A model generated the notes under the pieces. That model was not told the DNA's origin. It worked only from the letters and a program-made list of their open reading frames with translations, and made no database searches. The position numbers and the translations under genes were made by a program. 64,000 nt of DNA from Onchidella celtica (lineage: Eukaryota; Mollusca; Gastropoda; Systellommatophora; Onchidiidae): positions 71,013,035 to 71,077,034 of the forward strand of contig OZ007569.1 of NCBI GenBank assembly GCA_963931925.1, written 5' to 3'. Shown one piece after another: positions 38,601 to 51,200 of this stretch. How positions within the stretch are numbered: the stretch's first letter is position 1; each line of letters starts with the position of its first letter.

Positions 38601-41600
38601 TTTTAGAAAGTGGAACAGGAATATACTGAGTTGTGTTCACGTCTCAGCTGTCATTTGATACTTTGCTTGAGGTAGTTTACTTTGTAGTAATAACTTCATT
38701 CACTGTAGGAAAACTGGCCTTTTTTTTTTTCTTTGTTTTTTTAATCGTGGTAGCTCCATAACAATATTGTATTAATTTATCATTATATCCAGCACTACTT
38801 TCAAGCAATGCGTTATAGGCCATGGCCAGAATCACCATATTATTTTACAGGGGTGAAAAAGACAGTGTCCTGTCTTAACTAGCTCCATTATCACTGTTTC
38901 TTGTCCCAAATATCTGTATATTTATACTGTTAGCAAATGCCTGGTTTGTGTTGTAACCAACACATAAATGTAGCCTATATATCTGTTAGTTTTGTTGCCC
39001 TACATGTTCTTTGAGTCGATGTTCACAGATATTTACAGTTGTGATATATTTCTAATATCTAATTGTGTGTGGCTAACTAATTGTTTCTTAACTCTGTGAT
39101 TGCCCTATCAAGGAAAAGTGTGACCTGCCACCTATTGAGAAGGAAGGGAACAATCTTCCACAGGTTGTATGTCAGGAGGATTATAGTGCCCTCCCACCTC
39201 TGTCAAAGGAGAAGTGTCCCCTTCCAAACCTGTGTAAACAAGAAAGTTCATTCTCATCAGTTTGTCACGAGGATTTACATTTGTCCAAAGGAGAGAGAGA
39301 GAAAGATAGTCAGAGGGAAAGATCTCAGTCATAGCTGCATGTTTGTCTGTCACTTGGAAAGAATACATTCTGACAAATAGAGTAAAACATCTCCTCATTT
39401 ATAGATGCATGTTCACCTATTACCTGACATGACTAAAATCTGTGAAATGATAAATAGGACCCTCCTGTTTCATCTTCGATATATTATACACAATTGCTGG
39501 CTCTGTTCTGCCCAGGCACAGTTCTCTCCTTTCAATTCTGTCCCACAGCATTTTTTTTTTTTGTTATTATTATTCTTTTTCCTTTCTATTCCCTTTGGAG
39601 TTGTTTTATCATTTTCTAGTCATGGCTTGAGCACGTTAAGTTTCACAGAATTTTGAGAAAGTTGTCATAATATTTATTTTCTATACCTTTTGCAGAAAAT
39701 GGAACCCATCTAATTCAGTATTACATGTACCATGTATTTCTTTTTCACAACATGTATTTCATTCAGTTCATATTATGACGTAGTTTTCTTTTACTTTCAG
39801 TTAATTCTTGACAATTTATTACTTGTGTCCAGTTTCACATACGTATACTCTTTCCTGGTCACATGCCAGTTGGCAAGTCTTTCACCGTAGGCTACAAACA
39901 CATATACTTGATAGAGGAAAAATGAAGGACAAGCGTGCTTGTTGTCAGATTTCTTACAGCAAAATACACAATGAACACAAAATCTGAAACAGAAGAAAAG
40001 AAGCTGTACAGTAACAGTATCAGTATCAAAAGCGCTTTTGACAGGATGCCAGTATCTACATACTACTACTGTCACCAACTACAATGGAGATGGCATGAAG
40101 AAATTGAATTTTATAAAAAGAGAGAGCAAAAGCCACAAAATTTCATTAGAAATGAATCTGTTTTCAACAGAGGTCACTGCATTTCATTACACCAGGCAAT
40201 TTGCGCTAAGAAATGTGTTGATTCATATATTATATAATATAATACGAGAAAGTTGCTGGATGTTTCGTTGTTGAACCTCCCTGAAATAATGAGCACAGAT
40301 AAAGTTTTTAATTCATACATTTATGTAATGTAATCTGTCTCTGACCAGGAACAAACCAATTCAATTTTACTTCATGCAGAATTATATTGCATGTTTGTCA
40401 TCAGTTGTTTTGAAATTATTTAATGTGTTTAGACTAACATCAAGCTACAGGATCATTTTTGCACATTTCCTGCCTTAGATGAAAAGTGTTTGTGATTTCA
40501 TGTGTTTTGCCAAATCAGTTTTTGTAGAAAATGAACATTTCTCACAGCTGAGCTAGCTGTCACTGAGAAATTCCCATAGTGGCAAAATAATATCTTGGTT
40601 GGATGTAAATAGCAAACTTCATTCTCACACCTCACTCTCTACACTTGCATGGGTCTTATATATTCAAAATAATCTGAAACTATCATGCTGCATGAACTCA
40701 AGTTTGATCTCTGAATATGGAAGATGTAAAAAAAATGTGTATTTCTTCGCGTGAATTTGTTTATAGTTTGATTAAATTTTTGGCTCAGAAATCCAAAATA
40801 TTTTGATGTTTTATCTCTATTTTCATGTCCAGTAACTTTCATATTTCAGAGATCATTCCTTTTTTGCATGACAGTTATCTCTTTTTCAATACCACTTTCA
40901 AGTCATAAAGTTTATGTTTGCTCATGAATGCAATAATTATACAGTAGTGTAGCTGCATCCTTGCAATTTGATACATGTAATTTACCTTACAAGAGCATAC
41001 ATATAAAATGGAGTGTTTCATTAAAACTAAAGTGGATTGCAGTATTAACATTTATACATGTAGATACTCTGGTTTTCAAGTGATGCAACACTGTAACAGC
41101 TGAGGTTGTTCTAGCACGTTATAGTAGGGGGGAGTTAGTTGATCTAACTACAACCCTTTAGAAAACGAAACTATTACAGCTGTAGAATAAATAAACACGA
41201 GATCCGACGATAGATTAAATAACACTAAAGTTTAATAACTGAATACTGAACAATAAATACTATGAAGGTACCAACGAACAAGTAAATATCCTACGCCACA
41301 GAGAGGAAAAACTCACTTACTCACCGACCAACCACTCACACAGGTCCATATATATAAACATTTCTACAGAAAGTTCCTGAAATAAACGTTACCTTTGCCC
41401 TCGCACAAACTAACCAATCACGTATCAATACGTCATCAGGTTACATCACTCAAGGCCAAATCTGGCGTAAACATCCTTATCCACAATGTTATCGAATGTT
41501 CGGGAACATACTAATATTTACTGAACGAGTCAAAACACCTGACAACAAGCGGGCGAGGAAAAAACTACTCACTAGGAAAAGAAGGTCAGGTCACGGAGTA

Positions 41601-42702
41601 CAGTACACTCTGGCGGTTGTCAACAATAAAATGAAAACAGAAATGAACACATGCTCACCAGTGTAACAATAAAACGGGGGAGGGCAAGGGATAGCTTGCA
41701 GATGCTACAAACACCAACTAATATTACTTCCATTTCCTGATTTTTAAAAAATCAGATCTTTAAGCTTAAGTGCTTTCATTTTTTGTTTTGATAAATTTTT
41801 CATTTAATCAGTCGCATGCTGATACAAAAATGTCACCAGGAAGTTTTGGCAGTTACAGACCTTGTCGTGTCTCCATTCGTAACTGAGTTTTCTTTTATTG
41901 ATTTGTTGCGAAGTACACAGCTAGCACAATGCCCAAACTACATGTATTTCTTGAATGTGTTTTCTGCATCTAAACACTGTAATGCAGTGCAGCTGTGTAC
42001 TTTCATTAAGAAAATCCTATTTTTCCTAACATGTCTACATTATCAGTATGTATTTCATAGTACAATAACATAGTTATTTCACGTTGAATATGAACGTTTT
42101 GCTGCATTTATACATTTTTTAGTAAAATGCGTACAACAACTACACACTACACAGTCATATTTTCTAACATAAGGGGACGAGATCTTTTGGCTTCTGGGGG
42201 CCTCAGCCTGAGGATGTTGGCCCCCAATTTTTTTAAACATTTATAAACATCTAAAACTCATCCATATATTTTGTCATTTTTCCAGCGTCACGGAGCCTTT
42301 GTGTGGAGTCGTATGGATCCCAAGAGTCAACAGAAATTTATTGAGTATTATTCCAGACTAGAGGAGGAAGAAAGACGAGCTGCACAGACGGGTGAGGATG
42401 GTCCACTTTCTGCGTCAGACAGAGGAACAGTTCCAATCATCCGAAGCACAAACCACAAAAGGTCGTCAGCTCCCACGTCACCAAAAAGGAAATCTTCACT
42501 TGCATCTTCCATAGGAGGGAAATATCCATCTAAAGATAGCACGAAATTGAATGGGAAGACCCATGTTGATGTCACTCCTGTGGAATCAAACCCTCCACCT
42601 GCTGCACCTCCCGCTGCAACAACTAACTCGGACCAGACTGCCCCAGTGGAACAGACCACAGCTGCAGCAGAAAATATCTCCTCAGTAAATGGAGAATCAT
42701 AG
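32652..42702 (+). CDS. Uncharacterised ciliary-type protein, tentatively C2orf73-like (5 exons, 359 aa)
   Basis: Exons 32652-32707, 33460-33757, 34247-34439, 36883-36998 and 42286-42702 (TAG) join in phase, 1080 nt. The ATG lies in CACCATGA. The protein is basic and Pro/Arg/Tyr-rich, without signal peptide or membrane segment: MTLFMPPIQRKKK at the start, then SDHPKFRPQPYRASFEPRTP, a block NVRFLNEPICN followed across the intron by QREERQWWPAR and LLKPPYAEETHYR, then YKEGLSYEHIYNSR. The last exon has FVWSRMDPKSQQKFIEYYSR followed by a Glu/Arg-rich helix and a low-complexity Ser/Pro/Ala/Thr tail. The NVRF.NEPI and RQWWP motifs and the short proline-rich design resemble axonemal microtubule-associated proteins and, from memory, C2orf73; this is tentative. 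It shares a promoter with SPATA17, supporting a ciliary or flagellar role. Confidence 0.75.
35690..35830. repeat. Dispersed repeat R2, copy 1
   Basis: TATGTTGCACCATTTAACCA AGTTTAC... through CTCACTTTACCACAG and GAGTTATATTTAGTCTACTATAAT is repeated with substitutions at about 43190-43310, same orientation. Lies in an intron of the C2orf73-like gene. Confidence 0.55.
37754..37971. mobile_element. piggyBac-type MITE (218 bp, TTAA duplication)
   Basis: Flanked on both sides by TTAA (37750-37753 and 37972-37975). Ends CCCTCTTGCTGCCAG at left and CTGGCAGCAAAAGGG at right are inverted repeats, matching 14 of 15 positions. TTAA target duplication with CCCT-type termini is the signature of piggyBac elements. 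Non-coding, in the 5.3-kb last intron of the C2orf73-like gene. Confidence 0.8.
39113..39334 (+). CDS. Possible alternative terminal exon of the C2orf73-like gene (73 codons plus TAG)
   Basis: In the last intron, ATTGCCCTATCAAG provides an acceptor ending at 39112. The following frame is open and in phase with exon 4 (phase 0): EKCDLPPIEKEGNNLPQVV, then SALPPLSKEKCPLPNLCKQE, then a charged GEREKDSQRERSQS and TAG. The two LPP.(E/S)KE...LP...C blocks look like an internal duplication. There is no clear donor that would continue in phase 0, so it would be a terminal exon replacing 42286-42702. No nearby AATAAA was found, which counts against it. Confidence 0.35.
   Translation, partial: EKCDLPPIEKEGNNLPQVVCQEDYSALPPLSKEKCPLPNLCKQESSFSSVCHEDLHLSKGEREKDSQRERSQS
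41088..41690. other. CpG-rich insertion-like segment in intron
   Basis: About 600 bp with many CpGs (for example CCGACGATAG, TCACGTATCAATACGTCATC, GCGGGCGAGG) inside a CpG-poor intron. It begins near TGTAACAGCTGAGG and ends near GTGTAACA, so it could be a solo LTR, but no target duplication or primer site was found. No protein is recognisable. Confidence 0.3.
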
Positions 42703-42986
42703 ATTTTAGATAGAACTGACAGGTTAGAAGTTGTTGCTTTTCATGATTTGATGTTGAGATAAATCCCTGCCAGTCATTTGTGAAGTAATTCAGATATTAG
42801 TGCTGTTTCTTTAATGTGGGATGTTTGATATTTGTAATGTTACCTAAGTAATGGAATTGGTAATTTTTGGTGTTGTTATTTTTGTTTGTAACTATTTCAA
42901 TAATACATATTTAGAAATGTATGAAATGTATTTTCTGTCATCTCTCAGTATATCTGGGTCAGTTCCGTCTTCCTCAGAACAGGAGA

Positions 42987-42992
42987 AATAAA
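42987..42992 (+). terminator. Candidate poly(A) signal of the C2orf73-like gene
   Basis: AATAAA 285 bp after the stop codon, followed by AGTTTGTCTTT. Another AATAAA near 45586 could serve a longer form. Confidence 0.4.
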
Positions 42993-44659
42993 AAGAGATA
43001 GTTTGTCTTTCAGAACAGATGAAATGTGACCTCTAGAGTGTTTTAATATTCGTATCTGCACTTGAAGTTCATTCTTAGAAGATCAGTAAATCTGACAATT
43101 GTTTTGCCATATCTCAGCATTATTGAGACCACCATTTCAACCTGCAACTTGCTTGAATATTTATAAACGATCTCAGGTAATTAGCCAGTTATGGTGCACC
43201 ATTTAACCAAGTTTACAGAAATCCTGTTCCAAACTTCACTCTGCCACAGTGTTCTATATAATTATATCGAGTTTTATATTGAGTCTGCTATAATTATAGT
43301 TGCTTAAGAAGTTTGATTGAGAATAACTTATATCAGGTTTTAAATCACTTGTCTTCTTTGCCATTGCTGTATTGGAAGTCTTGGGTTGAGTCAGTAAATT
43401 TTTACTTTGGCGATTGCTGAGAATGAAGGACAAGTTCTATGCCATCCAAACACCAGTGATCACTTAAGGGCAATGTATTTTGTCTGTGCATTACGGCCAG
43501 GCTTTATTCAGAGTCACAGGAAATTCTGCCTGTTCCAAATGTTGATGGGAAAGCAGTCAGCATGGTCTTTTTTTCTCATGTGATACACCTGTAAAATATC
43601 TACATGTAATTATCTTTCATAGAGACACAAATACAAGTACATGTATAATACGTACAAATTATGGTTGTTTTTTTAACAAGTTTTGAGTTTCATACCTTGA
43701 ATTCAAGACCTTTGTACATTACAGCTGCAAATTCATGTGTACTGAGGCGGAAATGTCAAAAACCCTTCAAGCAGATCCAGAAAGAATACATACATGTATT
43801 TTCATTGGTATGGAAATGCATTTCCATACACATGGAAACACCCTGTTTATACTACTTGATGGATATTTGCCGTTGCCATACACATAAATGAAAACCCCGC
43901 TTACAGATTTGTATCCAATCTATGGATGAACCACACTATGATTTGGATACATTTATTCGATGAAGAGTTAACCAAACCCCATTTAATTTGTGAACCAAAT
44001 ATTTATGAACTTGCCTGGTGGCAATTTGGTTCAGAACATGTTTCTATTTGCCAGAAAAGTGTCCACTTTAGGAACTGCGTGGATGATTAATTCTTAGTAC
44101 ATGTATTATGGCGCCCACATACTCCAGCTATTTAGACTGTGTGGTCTGTCTCTTGTACCTGAACAAGCCAATATGGGAGCAACAATCTCTACTGCAATAG
44201 TTGCATCATGGGCAGAATAATACATGTAACAGCCTTCCGTCTGTCAGGGACGACCATGAAATTTTGCATCCTTTGACTGTCTACTCTGCCACATTTATAA
44301 ATATGTTATAGTGTAATGCATTGCCTATCTTTATATCTTCATGCTATGAATGCATGGAAACTAGATGGTCTTCTCTCATTTCAGATGAATGTGATAAAAA
44401 TTATAAAATTTCTTGTAAGCTTTTGTGTTATGTACAAATGTGATCACAACACAAAATTAATGAATGCCTAGTTTGTGTAAATGTAAATATGTATTTGGTT
44501 TCACATTGTTACATTTAACGATGCTAAAAAAGTGGCACATCTGATTCATCAAAAGGTACCAAGCAAATTTCCTGGTGTATTAAGGTTGTTTTAACTTGTA
44601 ATGTTTTGCAAAACTGAAACCACACCAACTTGGTGTAATGACTTGTTAACAAACATTAA

Positions 44660-45274
44660 CCCTTTGGAGATGGAGGTATTTTGGATGTTACTCATCTAGA
44701 AAGACAGGGCTTCACAGGACAAAAATTGATCATGTGTTTACAACAGCAGCATGGGTGCTACAGGCTTAGAGATCTGAATACTGAAAATGGTAGCTGAGTA
44801 GAACTGAATACTGAAAGTGATCACAAAGTAAAAAAAAAATACCTTTCTTGCGGCTTGAACAGGCGTACAGGGCTGGCGAAGGAGTGCAGAGCACTCTATT
44901 TCTTGAAAAAGTGGGTGATGGACCTGTTGTGTTCCGGCTGTCTTCGTACTTCGTCTTTTTCACTATACTTGTGAATCAGAAAATTATTTTTCGGCGATTT
45001 TCTGAATACGGAAAATGTTTTTTAGGGGATCGGCGAATACGGAAATCCGTCATATTACGGAAAAATAGCACCCATGAACAGCAGGAAGATCCACCATTGA
45101 TATGAATAGATAAGTGGTGAAACAAGCATTATGATTGGCTACAACACCATGACGCTTCTTTTCTCTGTGGGTCGATAATCGGCCTGTTCATCTTTTTCAC
45201 TATAATACAGCCAGGCCGATGATTGGTCCCATTGTCACTGTAAAATAATTATTGGCTCAATCGTCTTCTAAGGG
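44660..45274. mobile_element. piggyBac-like MITE, interrupted by a second element
   Basis: TTAA at 44656-44659 and 45275-45278 flank ends CCCTTTGGAGATG and (inverted) CCCTTAGAAGACG, 9 of 13 matching. Removing the nested element at 44750-45076 and one 8-bp duplication leaves about 280 bp. The TIR match is weaker than at 37754, so the call is moderate. Confidence 0.5.
44750..45076. mobile_element. TIR element M1, copy 1 (327 bp, 8-bp target duplication)
   Basis: Perfect 11-bp inverted ends CATGGGTGCTA / TAGCACCCATG. The flanking octamer AACAGCAG is duplicated exactly (44742-44749 and 45077-45084). Left arm 44750-44860 and right arm 44931-45076 are nearly identical to those of copy 2 at 60289-60666, but the 70-bp core 44861-44930 is unrelated. 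Arms contain repeated GAATAC(T/G)GAAA words. 8-bp duplications occur in hAT and P superfamilies. No transposase. Confidence 0.88.
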
Positions 45275-48200
45275 TTAACATCCAAAACATTTAGGTCACA
45301 GTAAAGTACAAGGTGACCAGCTTGAAGAAGAAAAAAAGTCCGTATCTGAGAACAAAATTCATAGAAGAAGACTTAGTACATTTGGTGGAAAAAAAAATTC
45401 TTCAAATTGTTGTAGCTAGTGTTTTGTTTCAGCTCACAATCCACTGGCTGAAGCAATCTTGATATAAAATGGAACAGTTGATGACTATATCTATTTAAAG
45501 TCTGTATACTGTAAGAATGTTTTGTTTTGTTGCACCATATTACTTTGCATGTTAATTATAGCTCAATGCCACAAAGCCATTCACAATAAAGCATTATAAT
45601 AAATGACCGTTCCCCATTTCATTCTGGACTGAGTTTTTTGCTTCATTGTAAACAAATAAAATTCCAACAGTAACAAAGATGAATAAGATGATATTTAATT
45701 CATGTATTTTGTACAAGAACAAAATATTTTCCATTTTTTGCAAAATTGTCCAAATATTCAATCACATCCAGAAGTTAGCATGTTCACAGATTGCATCCAA
45801 TCTGCACTCTACATATCAAACCCTGCATATTGTACATGACAGCCCGCGGAAAATAATCTGAGCTTTTTTTTCATAATACACAGAGAAAGATATTTCAGGA
45901 ATGGGAACCAGTGACAGAAGAATTTAGTGGACTTTTGATTTAACATTATAATGCCAACTGTGACACATGCACATCACAGGCAACACACAAAATATGCTTA
46001 CAAAAGAAAACAAAAATTTTAAACTTAGGAAATTTCCAGAAGGTTTCCACCTCTGATGTTTCAACTGAGATTGAACTACCAGCACTGGTAAATAAGATGC
46101 AGTAAAGAACTGCACAAGGAAATTGTTTCCTATAATATGAGCATTTCATCAATTGTGTGCTATAACATCATACAAATAGAAAACATCATTGGCATCAAGA
46201 CTCCCATCTCCCAGGATTTCCTATCATTACATCATTACTATAAATAAAACGTTTGGACAGAATTCCCAACAAATAAGTAATCCCATTTAAGACAGCGAGA
46301 AACAGAATAGCGAGTATAAAACAACCTGACTCTTGTTCTTCAAACAAACATAAATAATTGTCAAACCATGTAAAAGAATATTTCAATGGTTAGAACTGTC
46401 AAATTGGCACGGTATTTTTAAAGCCCACAGAAAATCTGGCAAGTGTCTAGTGACAAAAACCTCACTTTTTGTTTTCTGTTTCCTTCCATTGCTAATTCTT
46501 TTGACATTTTTTGTAAAGCTTCTTTCTTGGTTGTAACCTGGGGCAACGCAACACATTTTCTTTTTTCTTTCCTTTTCTGCCATATTTTAACAATTGGCTA
46601 AAACATGTCAGTTTCTGATGTAAGTCTGCTGCACTCGGCTATGTGTCGTACATATGTGGGGTTTGAATTGAAAGGGAAAACATGCCTAGTAGACTGGTAT
46701 GTAGCTGATTCAACATACTTCACTGCACACAAAAACAAACACTACTGCTTTCTCTCACACTATGAACAGAGGAAAACAGACATAGAGAGACGAGGCAGAT
46801 ATAATATGTATAATAATATTATTATTATATATATATACAATATATATTTTTCACTCTATCTCACACAAACCAGTGTTACCCTCTGGCACAAATGGCTATG
46901 ACAGGACACAGTGAAGGTTGAAAGTCACATACATAGAGCCCATTAATATCATTTCTTGCTATCCTATAACCAGCTGTGCTGCAGAAAAGAATAAAGGCCA
47001 TCGTTTACTAAAATAGTGAGCACATTTCAGTTCCACCAATACAAAGCATAACCCTGTTCTGGTGGTTGTTTATGGCCACACCCTAAGTAAAGCAGAAAAA
47101 CCTCCTCTAAATTTTCGCAGTTTCTACACATTCACCAAAATTTCTATCTTTGCTCCATTTATTCCACAGCTATGTCTGCATGACATTGTCTGAATTTTAT
47201 GCAATTTTCTTCTTCTTTTCTTTTCTTTTTAAATTTGTGAGGCACTGGCACATAGTCCGTGACATTGTAATCAGCCGAGTTTAAAAAATCAAGTATGTGA
47301 CGTGTTGGGGCTAGAATACATGGGTTTCTAATTTTTGTTCCTTTGCATTATCAGGTCCATTATCATTTCTATCAACAAAATATCATAAAAACCACAGAAA
47401 AACTGAGGGACATAAGCAAAATCAAAATTGGGCAAAACGAAAAAGTCGTATGTCGCGAAGCCCTGCGTGAGAAATAAAACCCAAACAATACAAAGCAAAC
47501 GAAAGAGAAGACAGAAAATACACAAAATTTTCGGCCTTCGCCTTTTTCAAGTGAAAAAAATTGAACAATAAAAGATTTCAACCGATATTATCATTTCTAT
47601 TAGCAGAGTGATATATTTTTATTCCTGCCATCAGTTTCCGAGATTTTCTTTACTTTTTCGGATGCAACAAAGCTATGTTTCCGATTCTGTGCCTTGTTCT
47701 CATATTTAGTTTTCCCTCTAAAGAAACAATACATCCGTATTTACATAAACATCTATGTAATTTGAATGACTGCATCACACCTTCAATAGTTAGCCACTAG
47801 ATTTTTTTTGCACTTGAACCATACAGGGTACAACAAGGCTACCACAAAGACACACTAAAGGATAAAAAAAAACAACTTTGCCTAAATTTCCCCCGAAACT
47901 AATGTTCAACAAAATTATCTGATACTGATAGCATATTAGGTGAGTGTAGATACAGCATGTGTATTCTATAAAATATGTAAGCAGATGCTCAACCAAGTTC
48001 ATCACATGTTCCTTACATCAAACCTCACAAGAATAATGAAGAATTTTCATAACTACAATAAAAACATAAAATATAAGACAAAGTGATTTTCTTCAGCCAC
48101 TGACAAAAAAAGGTATACAAACAAAATGATTTGACTGTTTCACTCTGTCCATCAACTGCCATACAATGATCTAGGCACAAACTGGAGTCGCACAGTAACA

Positions 48201-51200
48201 GTCTGTAATTCTCAATATTAGTTTGAAAAAGAGCGAAACACAGTAAAGGACAAAATCAAAATGTTTCTACATCACCAGGCATGCCCCATCCAGAAATCTG
48301 GCTTACTTATCCAAGTACATGCAGGTCCCACCCAGAGTCTGGCTTATTTATCCAAGTACATGCGTGTACGTGTCCCACCCAGAGTCTGGCTCAGTTCATT
48401 CAAGTACAGGTATACCAAACTAGACAGTGGATCCAATTCTAAACTATAAAGTTCACAATTCACATGTTTAAAAGGCCACATCTGCAATGGGAGCACAATA
48501 TTTCCTCTGACTATATCAAAATTACTGCCCTTCTGGGAATAAAACCAATTTTCATTACTGAAATGAAAACAATGAACCAAAGAACCACATAACCATCAAA
48601 CATTACTGGAAAGCTGAGCACACTTGAGATAAAGAAGACATGGAGAACAATTTGGTTTGTGCCGAAGCCATGGTTCCCCTCCCCTAGCCTTTCAGCAAAA
48701 GTTTCATAGAGGAGCTGATCTCTGCTAAGGTGTCTCCCTCTGGTGACAAACTCCAGTAAAACCACACATAAAAATTGGAAACTGTAACTTAGGTAGGAAA
48801 ATCAGATGTGGCAAACAAGTTATGTTGCATTTTTGTGTTATTTTGAATGAAACACACTTCTTGAATACAAAAAACAAAAACACATCTTCGTATTTCAAAA
48901 TGGACACTGTCATTTCATTCTGCCTATTACAGCAGGTACTTTGTTTTGCATTCCTTGAACACAGTAAATGCAATCTCAACAGAAATGTTCACCCAGCACA
49001 GGAACCAAAATTTCACTTCAGCTGAAATCCTCTAGAAAGCTGACAATTTTCACCTAAGCAAAACTTAATGCTGTCAGGTTTAGTTCTATTCTACCTCAAC
49101 GGTGCAATGCACAAATATTTCCACACACATATCCATGATGTCTCATTCATTCTTCACACCCACTGCCCTCACATCTCTCCTTGTCGTGGAATGTCTGTTC
49201 AGTTCCTGATCATATTAGTTTGGTTTTCTCTGAGAGACAAAATCTCTTGCCCTTCTGTTTTGCCTCACACAAATCTCTCTCTGTTTGTCTCCCTACCATT
49301 GCATTCTCTCCACCCCACAATTTCTCCATCCAGAACTAAAATATCTACAGCTGACATCTGTCATGTGATTAATAGGCCACCCATAACTTACATGTACCTA
49401 TGCTCGATTTTGGCAATTTTTTATCCCTCCTTCCCCCTATTTTCATATGCTTGACCCCCCCCCTTTTTTTTTACGATGAATGTCGCTGATAAGGCATTGA
49501 TGTTTGAAAATGTTAATAAACGCTTGATTTTTGAAAACTTAAAAAAAAAATTTTCAAATGGCACTTTGCATGAACTATTTGACTGTTTCACTGGAGGCAT
49601 AATTTTTATCAGAATTTAATAATCTGATTTTCTGTAAAAAAAAAATAAAAATAAATAAATTACACCAAAATTTTTAATTCATGACCAAAATTGAAATGCT
49701 TATGTGGGCTCCCCATACCACCCTCCCCCCACGTGCATTTTTCATTCACTGAAGGCAACCCCCCCCCCTCCCCCAAGTATGTGTACTTTAAGGATGGTCC
49801 CTAGATGTAACTGATTAACATACGAGAAGCCGAACTTACTTTGGGCTCTTCACCCTCAGAACTAAATTGTATAACTTGACACATATCCGGTTGACCGTAA
49901 CATTAATCAAGTTGATTTCTGGCAGTACAAAGTTTAAATATGGTTAAAAAAAAAAAGGACAAACAAGAAAGATTTTGTTTTTTCTTCTTTTCATTTCTGA
50001 TTCATTGTCACGTTTCTTTACTGTCTCTTATCCGGGGCTTTATAACATACAGCCCTTTTTCATTTTTAGCCCTATTTTAACTTTGTTCCAAGTCCCTACA
50101 ACGACTTGTTTTGTTTTCAAAACTCTGATAGAAGGAAGTTTTACTTCGAAAACACAAGGCAGATAGTTCACTTTCAAATAAAACAAACAAAACAATTAAT
50201 TTTACACAAACATGACACTTGACAGATTCTAAAGATGCCGATTTCATTCATACAACCTGCTTGGAACATAATGAAAAAAATCATTTATTTTCTTTTATAG
50301 CTTTGACATCCTAACTCTCTTCATACTAACTGTCATGAAATAATCATTAATAATAATTTTTTTTTAAAAGAATGACAATAATAAAAGTAAAACCACATTC
50401 ATCATGTCAGAAAACACATTCATATGATCATCTGATGATGAACAAAATGTCAAAAATATCTTCATCCATCTCATGTATTCGTGTATCAATAATTTTTGCA
50501 ATTTTGGGCTATGATTCCTACATCATTGCTTATGGTGCAATCTATATTCTTTCAAAGTGATGTTTCAAAATCTTTAATAATTCTGAAATTATTAGCATAA
50601 ACTTATCAAAATTTTAAAACCTTCTCATATTACCTGTAAAATCAGAAAACTGTCATTACACCAGCACACAAGATAGAAGATGATCGGCAAAAAAATCTAG
50701 CTACAGAAGAAAGTGTGCCTGGGTGAAATGAACTGCAAGTAGGATCTGCCACCACCAATTCCTTGCTGAACAAATTCATCAACAAAGTCAGGCAGGACAA
50801 CAAACTTTACAGCAAAGCGTGTCCAAAAACAAACCAAAAAATCCTTTTCAGTGACCACAGCCATCTCACAATCCTGCGACCAAAACTCAGTCAAAGCCTC
50901 CATGTAAACTAGAGTCCTTAATACAACTATAGATGAAACTATGGATACAGGATGAAACTATGGATACAAAATAAAACTATGGATACAAAAAAAAAAAAAT
51001 CTGCATTTAAACTGAAAAAAAAAAATCCTGCAAAAAAATTAAAATGACAATTTGTTACCTTGCTGCTGTGTATTGTACAGCCTTGGTTTTGTTTCACAGT
51101 CTGAAATGAAATTGTCACGCATCTTTGCCCTTAAAGTGTGAGGTTCACGCCATGTCCAAATACTTCTTACTAGGTTGTTTCATTGGGAATGAATCTTTAA

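Noticed and set aside
44848-45105. 85-codon frame in M1 copy 1 and the similar 99-codon frame at 60387-60686
   Set aside because: Both run through non-coding arms of the MITE; the shared residues come from shared DNA, and the frame crosses the element end.
50697-50903. Protein-like 68-codon - strand frame (and 51225-51566, 113 codons)
   Set aside because: No recognised family, no clear exon partners and no promoter; kept only as a remark in the gene-poor stretch.
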